A stretch of 64,000 bases of DNA. It comes from Streptomyces melanogenes. Lineage in GTDB: Bacteria > Actinomycetota > Actinomycetes > Streptomycetales > Streptomycetaceae. This document shows, one piece after another, positions 16,370 to 25,014 of this stretch. Location of the stretch: assembly GCF_014649795.1 (NCBI RefSeq), contig NZ_BMTS01000005.1, positions 310,001-374,000 of the forward strand. Direction: 5' to 3'. The position numbers were made by a program, and so were the translations under genes. The notes below the pieces were generated by a model. It did no database searches. It saw nothing but the letters and a program-made list of their open reading frames with translations, and had not been told where the DNA came from. Numbering within the stretch: position 1 is the first letter of the stretch; each line of letters begins with the position of its first letter.

Positions 16370-17425
16370 TTACGCCAGACCGGCGTGCTCCAGCGCCTCG
16401 GTGCCCGCCCGCAGCGCCGCCACCCGCTCGTCGAGCGTGAAGCCGGCCGGGGCGAGGGTGAGGGTGGTGACCCCGGCGGCGGCGTAGGCCCGCATCCGGT
16501 CGGCGATGCGCTCCACCGAGCCGAGCAGCGTGGTGGAGTCGATGAGCTGGTGCGGGATGGCGGCGGCCGCGCCCGCCTTGTCGCCGGAGAGGTACTTCTG
16601 CTGGATCTCGGCGGCCTCCTTCTCGTACCCCATGCGCTGGGCGAGCTGGTTGTAGAAGTTCTGCTTGAAGCTGCCCATGCCGCCGACGTAGAGCGCGGTG
16701 TACGGGCGGAACATGTCGGCCAGCGCGTTGACGTCCTTGTCCGCACCGAGCGCCAGCGGCAGCGTCGGGCAGACGTCGAAGCCCTCAAGGGTCTTGCCCG
16801 CCTTCTCGCGGCCCGCCCGGAGGTGGCGGATCGCGGTGTCCTCCAGGTGGTCGGCGGAGGGGAAGATCAGCAGGGCGCCGTCGGCGATCTCGCCGGTCTG
16901 CTCCAGGTTCTTGGGGCCGATCGCGGCGATGTAGAGCGGGATGTGCTCGCGCTCGGGGTGGACGGTGAGCTTGAGCGCCTTGCCGGGGCCGTCGGGCAGC
17001 GGCAGCGTCCAGTGCTCGCCCTCGTAACTGAGGCGCTCGCGGGTCATCGCCCGGCGGACGATCTCGACGTACTCGCGGGTGCGGGCCAGCGGCTTGTCGA
17101 ACTTGACGCCGTACCAGCCCTCGGAGACCTGTGGGCCCGAGACGCCGAGACCGAGGCGGAAGCGGCCGCCGGAGAGCGAGTCGAGGGTGGCGGCGGTCAT
17201 CGCCGTCATCGCGGGCTGGCGGGCCGGGATCTGGAGGATCGCGGAGCCGACGTCGATGCGCTCGGTCTGGGCGGCGACCCAGGCCAGGACGGTGGGCGCG
17301 TCCGAGCCGTAGGCCTCGGCGGCCCAGCAGACGTCGTAGCCGAGCCGGTCGGCCTCCTGGGCGACGGCGAGGTTGTCGCCGTCCATTCCGGCGCCCCAGT
17401 AGCCGAGGTTGATCCCGAGCCGCAT
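16370..17425 (-). CDS. LLM-class F420-dependent oxidoreductase
   Basis: A 351-residue luciferase-like TIM-barrel protein: MRLGINLGYWGAGMDG at the N-terminus, GSAILQIPARQPAMTAM and GGRFRLGLGVSGPQVSEGW are hallmarks of the F420-dependent LLM group, and LLGSVERIADRMRAYAAAG marks the C-terminus. It likely reduces or oxidises a small organic molecule with cofactor F420, which Streptomyces make. Single gene, divergent from the aldo/keto reductase. The substrate cannot be read from the sequence. Confidence 0.85.
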   Translation of the reverse strand: MRLGINLGYWGAGMDGDNLAVAQEADRLGYDVCWAAEAYGSDAPTVLAWVAAQTERIDVGSAILQIPARQPAMTAMTAATLDSLSGGRFRLGLGVSGPQVSEGWYGVKFDKPLARTREYVEIVRRAMTRERLSYEGEHWTLPLPDGPGKALKLTVHPEREHIPLYIAAIGPKNLEQTGEIADGALLIFPSADHLEDTAIRHLRAGREKAGKTLEGFDVCPTLPLALGADKDVNALADMFRPYTALYVGGMGSFKQNFYNQLAQRMGYEKEAAEIQQKYLSGDKAGAAAAIPHQLIDSTTLLGSVERIADRMRAYAAAGVTTLTLAPAGFTLDERVAALRAGTEALEHAGLA

Positions 17426-17563
17426 GACGGTCCCCTTACTGATCAGTAACGTCCCTGTTCCGGGGGACTCTAGCGCGCGGGCGGGCGGGGCGGCAGGGCT
17501 CCCTGAGCCGAGTTGTCCACAGGCCCTCACCGCGTCGCGCCCTGGCCAGTAATCTCAGCGCCC

Positions 17564-18547
17564 ATGGAGCAGAGGCACCTGGGCCGTACGGGCCTGCGCG
17601 TATCCCGGATCGGGCTCGGCACCCTCACCTGGGGCCGGGACACCGACGAGCACGACGCCGCCGATCTGTTGAAGGCGTTCTGGGAGGCCGGCGGCACGCT
17701 GGTCGACACGGCGGACGTGTACGGGGGCGGCGACGCCGAATACCTGCTCGGACAGCTGGTGGAGCGGCTGGTGCCGCGCCGCGACCTGGTCATCGCGACC
17801 AAGGCGGGCAGCGTGCCCGACCCGGACCGGCGCTTCGACGGCTCGCGCGGCCATCTGCTCGCCGCGCTCGACGAGTCGCTGGAACGTCTCGGCACGGACT
17901 ACGTGGACATCTGGCAGGTCCACGCCTTCGATCCGCAGACGCCGCTGGACGAGACGCTCCAGGCCCTGGACATCGCGGTGAGCAGCGGCCGCGTGCGGTA
18001 CGCGGGCGTGTCCAACTTCTGCGGCTGGCAGCTCGCCAAGGCGGCGACCTGGCAGCTGGGCGCGCCGGGCGTGCGGACCCGCCTGGCGAGCACGCAGATG
18101 GAGTACTCGCTGCTCCAGCGCGGGGTGGAGCGGGAGGTGCTGCCGGCCGCGCTCGACCTCGGGATCGGGCTGCTGCCGTCCTCGCCGCTGGGGCGCGGGG
18201 TGCTGACGGGGAAGTACCGCAACGGCACCCCGGCGGACTCGCGCGGGGCGTCCGAGTCGCTGGCGCCGTTCGTCGCGCCGTATCTGGACGAGGCGGCGAG
18301 CCGGATCGTCGACGCGGTGGCGATAGCCGCGGACGGCCTCGCGGCGACGCCGCTGCAGGTCGCGCTCGCGTGGGTGCGGGACCGGCCCGGAGTGGCCGCG
18401 CCGATCGTCGGCGCGCGCAACGCGCAGCAGCTCGCGGCGGCATTGTCAGTGGAGGCGCTTAGTCTTCCCCAGGAGATCTGCCGGGCGCTGGACGATGTGT
18501 CGGCGCCCGTGCACCGCTATCCCGACCAGGACTGGAGCACCTTGTGA
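17564..18547 (+). CDS. Aldo/keto reductase
   Basis: A 327-residue AKR barrel protein: MEQRHLGRTGLRVSRIGLGT start, catalytic Asp and Tyr in LVDTADVYGGG, Lys in VIATKAG, and His in DIWQVHAFD. There is no ribosome site before the ATG at 17564, while TAATCT ends 9 bases upstream, so a leaderless transcript is possible. The next gene starts inside its stop codon (GTGA). It is a general NAD(P)H carbonyl reductase; its co-expression with the RecD-like gene appears positional. Confidence 0.85.
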   Translation: MEQRHLGRTGLRVSRIGLGTLTWGRDTDEHDAADLLKAFWEAGGTLVDTADVYGGGDAEYLLGQLVERLVPRRDLVIATKAGSVPDPDRRFDGSRGHLLAALDESLERLGTDYVDIWQVHAFDPQTPLDETLQALDIAVSSGRVRYAGVSNFCGWQLAKAATWQLGAPGVRTRLASTQMEYSLLQRGVEREVLPAALDLGIGLLPSSPLGRGVLTGKYRNGTPADSRGASESLAPFVAPYLDEAASRIVDAVAIAADGLAATPLQVALAWVRDRPGVAAPIVGARNAQQLAAALSVEALSLPQEICRALDDVSAPVHRYPDQDWSTL

Positions 18548-20868
18548 CCGCGCTTCCCCCGGGGACGGCCCCCGGAACCCCGGCCGAAGGCGTCGCCGAC
18601 GCCGAAGAGGCCGGTGTGCCCGAAGTGGCCGCGTCAGCTGACACGCCCGAGGGCGCGGGGGGCGCCGAAGGCGCCGAGGACGGGGACGGTGACTTGGCCG
18701 AGGTCGAAGGCTCAGCCGAGGGCGGCGGGGCTCGCGGGGGCGCGGACGAGGCGAGGCCCTCGGCCGAGGGCGCAGGCAGCCCTGCTCCCGGCACCGAAGG
18801 CGCCGAGGGTGAGGCCGGGGACGACGGCGCCGCCGCGACCGGTGACGGCTCCGCCGACTTGTCCGAGGCGCAGGCCGAGCTCGCCGCCCAGCGGGAGCTG
18901 CGGGCCCGGATCGAGGCGCGCAAGGCCGAGAAGGAGGGGCCGGTCGCGGCCGGGACCAAGCTCAGCGGGCAGGCCGCCGACCTGCTCGCGGCCGTCCGGG
19001 CGGTCGAGAGCGGCGAGAAGCCGGGGGCGTCGTTCTTCGCCTCCGCCCCGGCCCCCCGCCGCCCCGCCCCGCTCCCGGCCGCCCCCGCGCCGGTACGGAC
19101 GCAGGCGCCGCAGCCCGCGCGCGTGGCCGCCGGGCCGGAGGCGCTGGCCGCGGTGCGGGCCGTGCTGGGTGAGGGCGGTGCGCCGGACTCGCTGGCCCCG
19201 CAGGTCGCCGACGCCCTGGGCGAGCAGGCGGCCGACGTGCTGCGCACCGACCCCTGGCAGCTGCTCGCGGTGCCCGGGGTCCGCCCCGAGCAGGCCGACG
19301 GCTTCGCCCGGGCGCTGCTCGGCGCGGAGTGCGGCCCGGACGACCCGCGCCGGACGGCCGCGCTGGTCGCCTGGACCCTGGAGCGCGCGTCGGTCCAGGG
19401 CCACACCGCGCTGCCGATCGCGGCGGTGAAGGCGGCTCTCGCCGAGCGCTCGGTGCCCGACGTGGACGAGGCCGTGCGGCACGCGGTCGACGAGGGCGTG
19501 GTGCTGGTCTTCGAGAACGGGGTGGCCGCGCTGGACACCGAGCCGGACGACGGCGAGGAGGACACCCCGGAGGAGGAGGCCGCCCCCGTCGAGGTGCTGC
19601 TCGGCCTCGACCGGTACGCGCTGGCGGAGGAGAGCCTCGCCGACGGCCTGGCCCGGCTCGCCAACGCCCCGGTGAAGGACGACGGTTCGGACTGGGAACA
19701 GGCCGCCGCGGCCGCCCCCTCGCCGTCCGCCGCCGAGCTGATCAGGGCGGTGGCGGGCCACGGCCTGGTCACCCACTCCGGCGGCGAGGCTGCCCGCGCC
19801 GAGTCCGCCGCGGTGGTGACCGCCGCCCACGGCCTCGGCCTGCGCGCGGCCGCCGCCGCGCACACCCGGGACGGCCGCCGCCGACTCGCCGGGGCGGTGG
19901 GAACCGAGCGCGCCTTCACCGTGGCCGCGCTGCTCTCCGGGGCCGAGGGCCCCGGCCGGGACGAGGACGGGGCACTCGCCCTGGACGTGCTGGTCGTGCC
20001 GGACGCCCCGCAGCTCGACGTGGAGGGCGCGGCGATGCTCGTCGAGTCCCTGCCGGACGGCTGCCGGCTGGTGCTCGGCGGGGACCCGGAGGTGCTGGGT
20101 TCGGCGGGCGCGGGCCGGGTGTTCGCCGATGTGCTGGCGGCCCGGGCGGTCCCGCACGTGGCATCGCGCACCCCGGACCCCGGCCCGCTCGGCGAGCTGG
20201 TCTCGGGGATCGGCGCCGGTGAGCTCGGCCAGGTCGAGGCGCCCGGCAAGGAGGTCGTGATCGTCCCGGTGCGGGACGCGGGCGAGGCGGTGCACCGCTG
20301 CGTCCAGCTGGTCGCGGACTCGGTGCCGCGCGCGATCGGGGTGCCGGCCGAGCAGACCCAGGTGATCACGGTCGGCCACGGCGGCTCGGCGGGGACCCGG
20401 GCGCTCAACGCGGCCCTGAAGCAGCGACTCAACCCGGGACCCGGTCGGTTCGCGGGCTTCGACCCGGGCGACCGCGTGGCGTACGCGGAGGCGCCCGGGC
20501 GCACCTCGGTGGGCGTGGTCGGCTCGGCGGGCCCGGACGGGCTGCACCTCGACTGCGGCGGTGAGCCGCTCGTCGTACCGAAGGAGCGGGTCGAGTCGGC
20601 GCTGCGGCACGGCTGGGCGCTGACCGCCCACCAGGCGGCCGGGATGCGCTGGCCCGCGGTCGTGGCGGTGCTGCCGGGGGACGCGGCGCAGGGGCTCAGC
20701 CGGTCGTGGGTCTACACGGCGTTCGGCCGCGCCGAGCGCCATCTGTCCGTGGTCCACGGGGTGGACCAGGCGCTCCCGCGCGCGGTGGCCGAGGTGCCCG
20801 CCCCGGCGCGTACGACACGGCTCACGCCCCTTCTGGCGTCCCTGCTGCGGACGCCCGAGGCGGAGTAG
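18544..20868 (+). CDS. RecD2-like protein lacking ATPase motifs (helix-hairpin-helix protein)
   Basis: A 774-residue protein. Residues 1-120 are acidic, Ala/Gly/Glu-rich and disordered. A helix-hairpin-helix region (LLAVPGVRPEQADGFARALL, about 239-258) and the following GHTALPIAAVKAAL segment resemble the N-terminal half of RecD2 helicases. The C-terminal part (HQAAGMRWPAVVAVLPGD near 695; VYTAFGRAERHLSVV near 722) matches the UvrD_C_2 fold. The Walker A position reads THSGGEAARAES without GKT, and the DE box reads VVPDAPQL. So it keeps the RecD2 layout but probably cannot hydrolyse ATP. GTG start overlaps the AKR stop. Confidence 0.78.
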   Translation: MTALPPGTAPGTPAEGVADAEEAGVPEVAASADTPEGAGGAEGAEDGDGDLAEVEGSAEGGGARGGADEARPSAEGAGSPAPGTEGAEGEAGDDGAAATGDGSADLSEAQAELAAQRELRARIEARKAEKEGPVAAGTKLSGQAADLLAAVRAVESGEKPGASFFASAPAPRRPAPLPAAPAPVRTQAPQPARVAAGPEALAAVRAVLGEGGAPDSLAPQVADALGEQAADVLRTDPWQLLAVPGVRPEQADGFARALLGAECGPDDPRRTAALVAWTLERASVQGHTALPIAAVKAALAERSVPDVDEAVRHAVDEGVVLVFENGVAALDTEPDDGEEDTPEEEAAPVEVLLGLDRYALAEESLADGLARLANAPVKDDGSDWEQAAAAAPSPSAAELIRAVAGHGLVTHSGGEAARAESAAVVTAAHGLGLRAAAAAHTRDGRRRLAGAVGTERAFTVAALLSGAEGPGRDEDGALALDVLVVPDAPQLDVEGAAMLVESLPDGCRLVLGGDPEVLGSAGAGRVFADVLAARAVPHVASRTPDPGPLGELVSGIGAGELGQVEAPGKEVVIVPVRDAGEAVHRCVQLVADSVPRAIGVPAEQTQVITVGHGGSAGTRALNAALKQRLNPGPGRFAGFDPGDRVAYAEAPGRTSVGVVGSAGPDGLHLDCGGEPLVVPKERVESALRHGWALTAHQAAGMRWPAVVAVLPGDAAQGLSRSWVYTAFGRAERHLSVVHGVDQALPRAVAEVPAPARTTRLTPLLASLLRTPEAE

Positions 20869-20894
20869 CCCCGGGCCCGCCCGCCGCGACACAC

Positions 20895-20932
20895 GACAGC
20901 CTCCGTGCCCTGTACGGGGCACGGAGGCTGTC
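20895..20932. terminator. Bidirectional terminator after the RecD2-like gene
   Basis: A perfect 16-base stem (GACAGCCTCCGTGCCC with its complement) and a six-base loop between two convergent genes. Confidence 0.82.
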
Positions 20933-20974
20933 GGCCGGGCGCGGAGCACCGCGGGGGTCAGCGCCCCGGAGGGG

Positions 20975-21640
20975 TCACGACGCTCCCGGCAGGTCGTCCT
21001 CGTCCTCCAGCTCGTCCTCGTCGAAGACCGCGCTGACGTCGAACCGGCACACCACCCGCTGCGGATCCGCGTGGTCGAACGGCGTGCTCAGCCACTCCCC
21101 CGGCTCCGGCAGCTCGTCCGCCGCCGACACCCACAGCGTGGAGTCGCCCTCCTCCAGGCCGAACTCCTTGTGCCGGGAGGCGATCTCGTCCGGTTCGTAC
21201 TCCCCGAAGAGCACCCCGAGCGCCGCGTGCACGCTCGTGCCGACCACGGCGGCGGCCCGGTCGTCCTCGGCCGAGTCGTCGGCCTCCGGGTCCAGGTCCG
21301 CGATCCGCTGGGCCTGGGCGAGCAGCCGCTGGGGTTCCACCACCGCGTAGTCGCGGCGGATCAGCACGCTCAGCGCGTTCGGCTCCTCCGGGCCCGTGTA
21401 GGGCGGCAGGGAGTCGTCGGCGCCCGGGATCTCGAAGGGGGTGACCTCGTCGTACCGGTCGTAGAGCCGCTCGTCGTACGCCTCGGCAGCGGCCGCCAGG
21501 GCGTTGAACGCGTCGTACACGGCCGGATCGTCGTCCCCGGTGCGGCGTTCCACCGCCTCCAGGTGGCGGTCCAGCGCGGCTTTGACCGCGTCGGCGGCGG
21601 CACGTACCTCGGCAGCGGAGGGCTGCGCAGCATCAGACAT
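20975..21640 (-). CDS. Conserved hypothetical protein
   Basis: A 221-residue, acidic protein without signal peptide or membrane segment. It begins MSDAAQPSAAEVRAAADAVK, forms an apparent N-terminal helical region (AVKAALDRHLEAVERR) and ends in an acidic tail (DEDELEDEDDLPGAS). I do not recognise a named domain. It diverges from the DUF5703 gene with 47 bases between starts, and the two probably share a promoter region. Its position next to chpC-chpH is conserved in my memory of Streptomyces genomes. Confidence 0.65.
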   Translation of the reverse strand: MSDAAQPSAAEVRAAADAVKAALDRHLEAVERRTGDDDPAVYDAFNALAAAAEAYDERLYDRYDEVTPFEIPGADDSLPPYTGPEEPNALSVLIRRDYAVVEPQRLLAQAQRIADLDPEADDSAEDDRAAAVVGTSVHAALGVLFGEYEPDEIASRHKEFGLEEGDSTLWVSAADELPEPGEWLSTPFDHADPQRVVCRFDVSAVFDEDELEDEDDLPGAS

Positions 21641-21687
21641 AGTGCAGACGCTATCCGTACCGGGGCTCTGCCCGCACAATAGATGCG

Positions 21688-21876
21688 ATGCCGGAATACG
21701 AATTTGTCGACGTGTACGTGCCGCGCGGGGTTTCCCGCAAGGACACCACACGCCTGCTGACCGACCACGCCGAGTACGGACACTGGGAGTTGGAGCGACT
21801 GAGCCTGCTGCGTGACGGCAGCCGCAGGGTGCGGCTGCGCAGACGGATCATCCGCCAGCTGCGCGCCACGTGGTGA
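21688..21876 (+). CDS. DUF5703 family small protein
   Basis: A 62-residue basic protein, MPEYEFVDVYVPRGVSRKD... ending RRRIIRQLRATW, typical of the DUF5703 family found across Streptomyces. It has no membrane segment. Its C-terminal Arg-rich helix might bind nucleic acid, but nothing else supports that. A strong terminator follows 19 bases after the stop. Function unknown. Confidence 0.75.
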   Translation: MPEYEFVDVYVPRGVSRKDTTRLLTDHAEYGHWELERLSLLRDGSRRVRLRRRIIRQLRATW

Positions 21877-21894
21877 CGGACATCGGGTGACGAA

Positions 21895-21932
21895 AACGGA
21901 TCGGGCCCCGCGACCGCGGGGCCCGATCCGTT
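21895..21932. terminator. Bidirectional terminator between DUF5703 and chpC
   Basis: AACGGATCGGGCCCCGCG pairs perfectly with the inverse copy ending in GATCCGTT: 18 bases per arm with a two-base centre, followed by TTCTGTCT on the plus strand. It separates convergent genes. Confidence 0.82.
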
Positions 21933-21969
21933 CTGTCTGGTTACCGCCGCCGTGGTGCGCGGCTCCGCG

Positions 21970-22788
21970 TCACGCGCCGGAGCGGGCGCGGCGGTAGAGC
22001 GTGGCTCCGGCGAGCAGCAGACCCGCGCCGGCCGGGAGGGCGATGCCCACCGCGTCCGACCCGGTGTGCGCCAGCGTGCCGGCGGCCTGCGGGCCCGTCA
22101 CGCCCGAGGTGCCCGAGGTGCCCGGGCCGTGCGGGGCGGCCGGGGTGCCCGGGGTGTGCGGGTGCTGGCCGGGCTTGGTCCGGTGGATCGGCTTGACCGA
22201 GTCACCGGGCTTGCCCGGGTGGTGCGGGGTGCCGGGGTGGTGGGTGCCCGGGTGCTCGCCCTCGCACGGCTCACCGGGCTTGCCGGGGTGGCCCGGCTTC
22301 CCCGGGTGGCCAGGGTGCCCGGGCTTGCCGGGGTGGTGCGGGGTGCCGGGGTGGTGGTCGTCGCCGGACACGTTGGCGCAGTCGTTGCCGAAGACCGGGT
22401 TGAGGGCTCCGATCACGGTGACGCCGTTGCCGCAGGCGTTGACCGGGACGTCGACGGGCGCCTGGACGCTGTTGCCGGAGCCGACGCCGGGCGAGTCGCT
22501 CGCGTGGCCGCGGGCCGTGGCCCCGCCGCCGCCGTGGTGCGAACCGCCCTTGTTGACACAGGTGTTGCCGATCGCCGGGTTGAGCAGCCCGACGATGTTG
22601 ACGGTGTTGCCGCACGCGTTGACCGGCACGTGGATCGGCGCCTGGACCGCGTTGCCGGACAGGACGCCCGGGGAGTCCGTCGCGGCGCCGTTCGCCTTCG
22701 AGTCGGCGTGTGCGTAGCCGCTGCCCATGGCGATGACGCCGGTGGCGGCGGCCATGGTGATCAGGCCTTTTCTGGTGACCTGTCGCAT
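21970..22788 (-). CDS. chpC: Long chaplin with two chaplin domains and sortase signal
   Basis: A 272-residue secreted protein. After a signal peptide ending YAHA come two chaplin domains (about residues 30-78 and 95-140), each with the Cys pair and the V-x-G-x-LNP core (NIVGLLNPAIGNTCVN; VIGALNPVFGNDCANV). A Pro/Gly/His-rich spacer (HPGKPGHPGHPGKP) leads to the sortase motif LAHTG (about 239-243), a hydrophobic helix and RRARSGA. Long chaplins are anchored to the cell wall by sortase and hold the hydrophobic layer of aerial hyphae. It lies beside chpH as in S. coelicolor; the letter is assigned by that synteny. Confidence 0.9.
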   Translation of the reverse strand: MRQVTRKGLITMAAATGVIAMGSGYAHADSKANGAATDSPGVLSGNAVQAPIHVPVNACGNTVNIVGLLNPAIGNTCVNKGGSHHGGGGATARGHASDSPGVGSGNSVQAPVDVPVNACGNGVTVIGALNPVFGNDCANVSGDDHHPGTPHHPGKPGHPGHPGKPGHPGKPGEPCEGEHPGTHHPGTPHHPGKPGDSVKPIHRTKPGQHPHTPGTPAAPHGPGTSGTSGVTGPQAAGTLAHTGSDAVGIALPAGAGLLLAGATLYRRARSGA

Positions 22789-22849
22789 AGGTTGTTCCCT
22801 GCCTTCTACCTACCGGATGCTCCCGGAACCGGTGCGCCCGGGAGTGGGT

Positions 22850-22896
22850 GCCTGGCGGCCCCGGAGTGCGTGGCGCGCACTCCGGGGCCGCCAGGC
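22850..22896 (-). terminator. Very strong hairpin between chpH and chpC
   Basis: A perfect 21-base stem (22850-22870 with 22876-22896) and a five-base loop, beginning 29 bases past the chpH stop. It would end the chpH message and isolate chpC, only about 60 bases downstream, which must then have its own promoter or rely on read-through. Confidence 0.85.
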
Positions 22897-22924
22897 TCAG
22901 ACCCTCACGGGTTCAGGCTCGACG

Positions 22925-23158
22925 TCACTTGTTGACGCAGACGTTGCCGAAGGCGGGGTTCAGCAGCCCGATCACCGAGATCGTGTTGCCGCAGACGTTC
23001 ACGGGGATGTGAATGGGCGCCTGGATGACGTTGCCCGACGCGACACCCGGGGAGTGCACGGCGGCACCCTGGGCACCGGCGTCGGCGACGGCGAGGCCCG
23101 CACCCGCGAGAACCAGGCCACCAGTGGCAGCCGCAGCGGCGACGACCTTCTTGATCAT
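22925..23158 (-). CDS. chpH: Short chaplin
   Basis: A 77-residue protein: signal peptide ending AVADAGA, then one chaplin domain with VHSPGVASGNVIQAP, IPVNVCGN and VIGLLNPAFGNVCVNK. The two cysteines that form the disulphide are present. Short chaplins are secreted monomers that assemble into amyloid fibrils on spores and aerial hyphae. AAGGAGG lies 7 bases before the ATG. The long AT-rich upstream region fits a strongly regulated developmental promoter. Confidence 0.93.
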   Translation of the reverse strand: MIKKVVAAAAATGGLVLAGAGLAVADAGAQGAAVHSPGVASGNVIQAPIHIPVNVCGNTISVIGLLNPAFGNVCVNK

Positions 23159-23210
23159 TACTTCCTCCTTGTTGGCAAAGGTGCGATCCCAGCCGCGGAC
23201 CGCACACCCT

Positions 23211-23238
23211 GTAACGAGGCGGAAGTTATGGGGCTACG
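23211..23238 (-). promoter_or_regulatory. Possible developmental sigma-factor promoter of chpH
   Basis: On the minus strand CGTAGC and CGTTAC are separated by 16 bases and end about 50 bases before the chpH start codon. Chaplin genes are known to be driven by the ECF sigma factor BldN, and these hexamers recall its CGTAAC/CGTTGA-like elements as I remember them. Tentative. Confidence 0.3.
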
Positions 23239-23330
23239 AGCTTATGAACGCATTCACTCTTTTCAGTCAACTACGCACGCCTGGGCGATTGTTGGGTTTG
23301 TCGTTTCGGCAAAACGGGCGCCCTGCGGTC

Positions 23331-23360
23331 CACGGGGGCCGGGCGAGCCCGGCCCCCGTG
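23331..23360 (-). terminator. Terminator of the M20 peptidase gene
   Basis: CACGGGGGCCGGGC and its exact complement form a 14-base stem with a minimal two-base centre, 10 bases after the M20 gene stop. Confidence 0.75.
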
Positions 23361-23370
23361 AAGTCCCAGG

Positions 23371-24696
23371 TCAGGACGCGTCGATGAACCGGTCGAGGAC
23401 CCGCACGCCGAACTTCAGACCGTCGACCGGCACCCGCTCGTCCACGCCGTGGAACATCCCGGCGAAGTCCAGCTCCGGCGGCAGCTTCAGCGGCGCGAAG
23501 CCGAAGCAGCGGATCCCGAGGTCCGCGAACGACTTGGCGTCGGTGCCCGCCGAGAGCATGTACGGCACGGCGCGCGCGATCGGGTCCTCGGCCACCAGGG
23601 CCGTCTGCATGGCGTCGACGAGCGCCCCGTCGAAGGTGGTCTCCAGCGCCTTGTCCGCGTGCACGTCCTCGCGCCTGACCCGGGGCCCCAGGATCCGGTC
23701 GAGGTCGGCGAGGAACTCCTCCTCGTACCCCGGCAGGAAGCGGCCGTCGACGTGCGCGGTCGCCTGTCCGGGAATCACGTTGACCTTGTAGCCGGCGCCC
23801 AGCTGGGTCGGGTTGGCGGTGTTCTGGAGGGAGGCGCCGATGAGCTTGGCGATGCCGCCGAGCTTGGCCAGCGTCTCGTCCATGTTCTCCGGGTCGAGCT
23901 CGGTGCCCAGCGCGTCGCCGAGCTCGTCGAGGAAGTGCCGCAGCGTCTTGGTGACGCGCACCGGGAACTTGTGCCGCCCGAGCCGTCCGACCGCCTCGGA
24001 GAGCTCGGTGATGGCGTTGTCCTTGTGGATCATCGAACCGTGCCCGGCGCTGCCGTCCACGGTCAGCTTCATCCAGTGCATGCCCTTCTGGGCGGTCTCC
24101 ACGAGGTAGAGCCGCAGGTTCTCGTTGACGGTGAACGAGAAGCCGCCGACCTCGCTGATCGCCTCCGTGACGCCGTCGAACAGGTCGGGGTGCTTGTCGA
24201 CGAGGTAGCGGGCCCCGTAGGTGCCGCCCGCCTCCTCGTCGGCGAGGAAGGCCAGCACGATGTCGCGCGGGGGCTTGCGGCCGCTGCGCAGCCGGTCCCG
24301 TACGACCGCGAGGGTCATCGCGTCCATGTCCTTCATGTCGACCGCGCCGCGCCCCCACACGCAGCCGTCCGCGATCTCGCCGGAGAACGGGTGGTGCGTC
24401 CAGTCGTCGGCGTTGGCCGGGACCACGTCGGTGTGGCCGTGGATGAGCAGCGCGGGCCGCGACGGGTCCTCGCCCTGGATCCGGGCCACGGTGGAGGCCC
24501 GTCCGGTGTGCGACTCGAAGATCTTCGGTTCGAGCCCCACCTCCGCGAGCTTCTCGGCCACGTACTCGGCCGCCGCCCGTTCGCCCGGACCGGAGTGGTC
24601 CCCGTAGTTGCTGGTGTCCATCCGGATCAGATCGCGACAGAGGTCGACGACCTCGTCCTCGCCGGTCACGCCCCGCGCCGCCTTCGACTCGCTCAC
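23371..24696 (-). CDS. M20 family metallopeptidase
   Basis: A 441-residue zinc-dependent peptidase of the ArgE/DapE/dipeptidase family. LLIHGHTDVVP and WGRGAVDMKD carry the first metal ligands and catalytic Asp, FLADEEAGG the catalytic Glu pair, GSAGHGSMIHKDNA the dimerisation-domain His, and FHGVDERVPVDGL the last His. GTG at 24696 is chosen because GGGAGGA precedes it by eight bases. It has no signal peptide, so it acts in the cytoplasm on small peptides or N-acyl amino acids. Substrate unresolved. Confidence 0.87.
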   Translation of the reverse strand: MSESKAARGVTGEDEVVDLCRDLIRMDTSNYGDHSGPGERAAAEYVAEKLAEVGLEPKIFESHTGRASTVARIQGEDPSRPALLIHGHTDVVPANADDWTHHPFSGEIADGCVWGRGAVDMKDMDAMTLAVVRDRLRSGRKPPRDIVLAFLADEEAGGTYGARYLVDKHPDLFDGVTEAISEVGGFSFTVNENLRLYLVETAQKGMHWMKLTVDGSAGHGSMIHKDNAITELSEAVGRLGRHKFPVRVTKTLRHFLDELGDALGTELDPENMDETLAKLGGIAKLIGASLQNTANPTQLGAGYKVNVIPGQATAHVDGRFLPGYEEEFLADLDRILGPRVRREDVHADKALETTFDGALVDAMQTALVAEDPIARAVPYMLSAGTDAKSFADLGIRCFGFAPLKLPPELDFAGMFHGVDERVPVDGLKFGVRVLDRFIDAS

Positions 24697-24889
24697 GCTG
24701 CTTCCTCCCGCTGCCGCTGCCGCATCTTCAGAGTCCCCCTCATCCTCCCCCCGCGCCCCCCGCCCGCCCAAGGGCGGCTTCCCGTCGACATACGACGTTC
24801 ACGCAGGCCACGGGGGTGATCGAGCACCCCCAGATGTTTGCTATTGTTTTCCACGTCGGAACGGGCACGGCCCGCGAGACAGACACCTT

Positions 24890-24977
24890 GTCCGGGTGGC
24901 GGAATGGCAGACGCGCTAGCTTGAGGTGCTAGTGCCCTTTATCGGGCGTGGGGGTTCAAGTCCCCCCTCGGACACCA
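24890..24977 (+). tRNA. tRNA-Leu (anticodon GAG), CCA encoded
   Basis: An 88-base cloverleaf: acceptor arms GTCCGGG / CTCGGAC, anticodon stem GCTAGC with loop TTGAGGT (anticodon GAG), the long variable arm typical of leucine tRNA, and a GGTTCAAGTCC T-loop. The discriminator A and CCA end are encoded. Confidence 0.95.
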
Positions 24978-24981
24978 CTTG

Positions 24982-25014
24982 AAAACCCCAGCTGAGCTGG
25001 GGTTTTCTTGTTTT
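24982..25014 (+). terminator. Intrinsic terminator of tRNA-Leu
   Basis: AAAACCCCAGC and GCTGGGGTTTT form an 11-base stem with loop TGA, followed by CTTGTTTT. This is a classical rho-independent terminator, the only one in the window with a clear T-run. Confidence 0.88.

Noticed and set aside
18712..20949. 745-codon open frame opposite the RecD2-like gene
   Set aside because: Composition is artefactual (runs of R, G, H, Q, A) and there is no ribosome site or domain; the plus-strand gene explains the region.
22200..22340. Short periodic repeats that look like a CRISPR or minisatellite
   Set aside because: They encode the Pro/Gly/His-rich spacer of the long chaplin (HPGKPG units). There is no repeat-spacer pattern of a CRISPR array.
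24890..24977. Phage or ICE attachment at the tRNA-Leu 3' end
   Set aside because: No second copy of the tRNA 3' end and no integrase gene in the window; downstream genes look like ordinary core genes.
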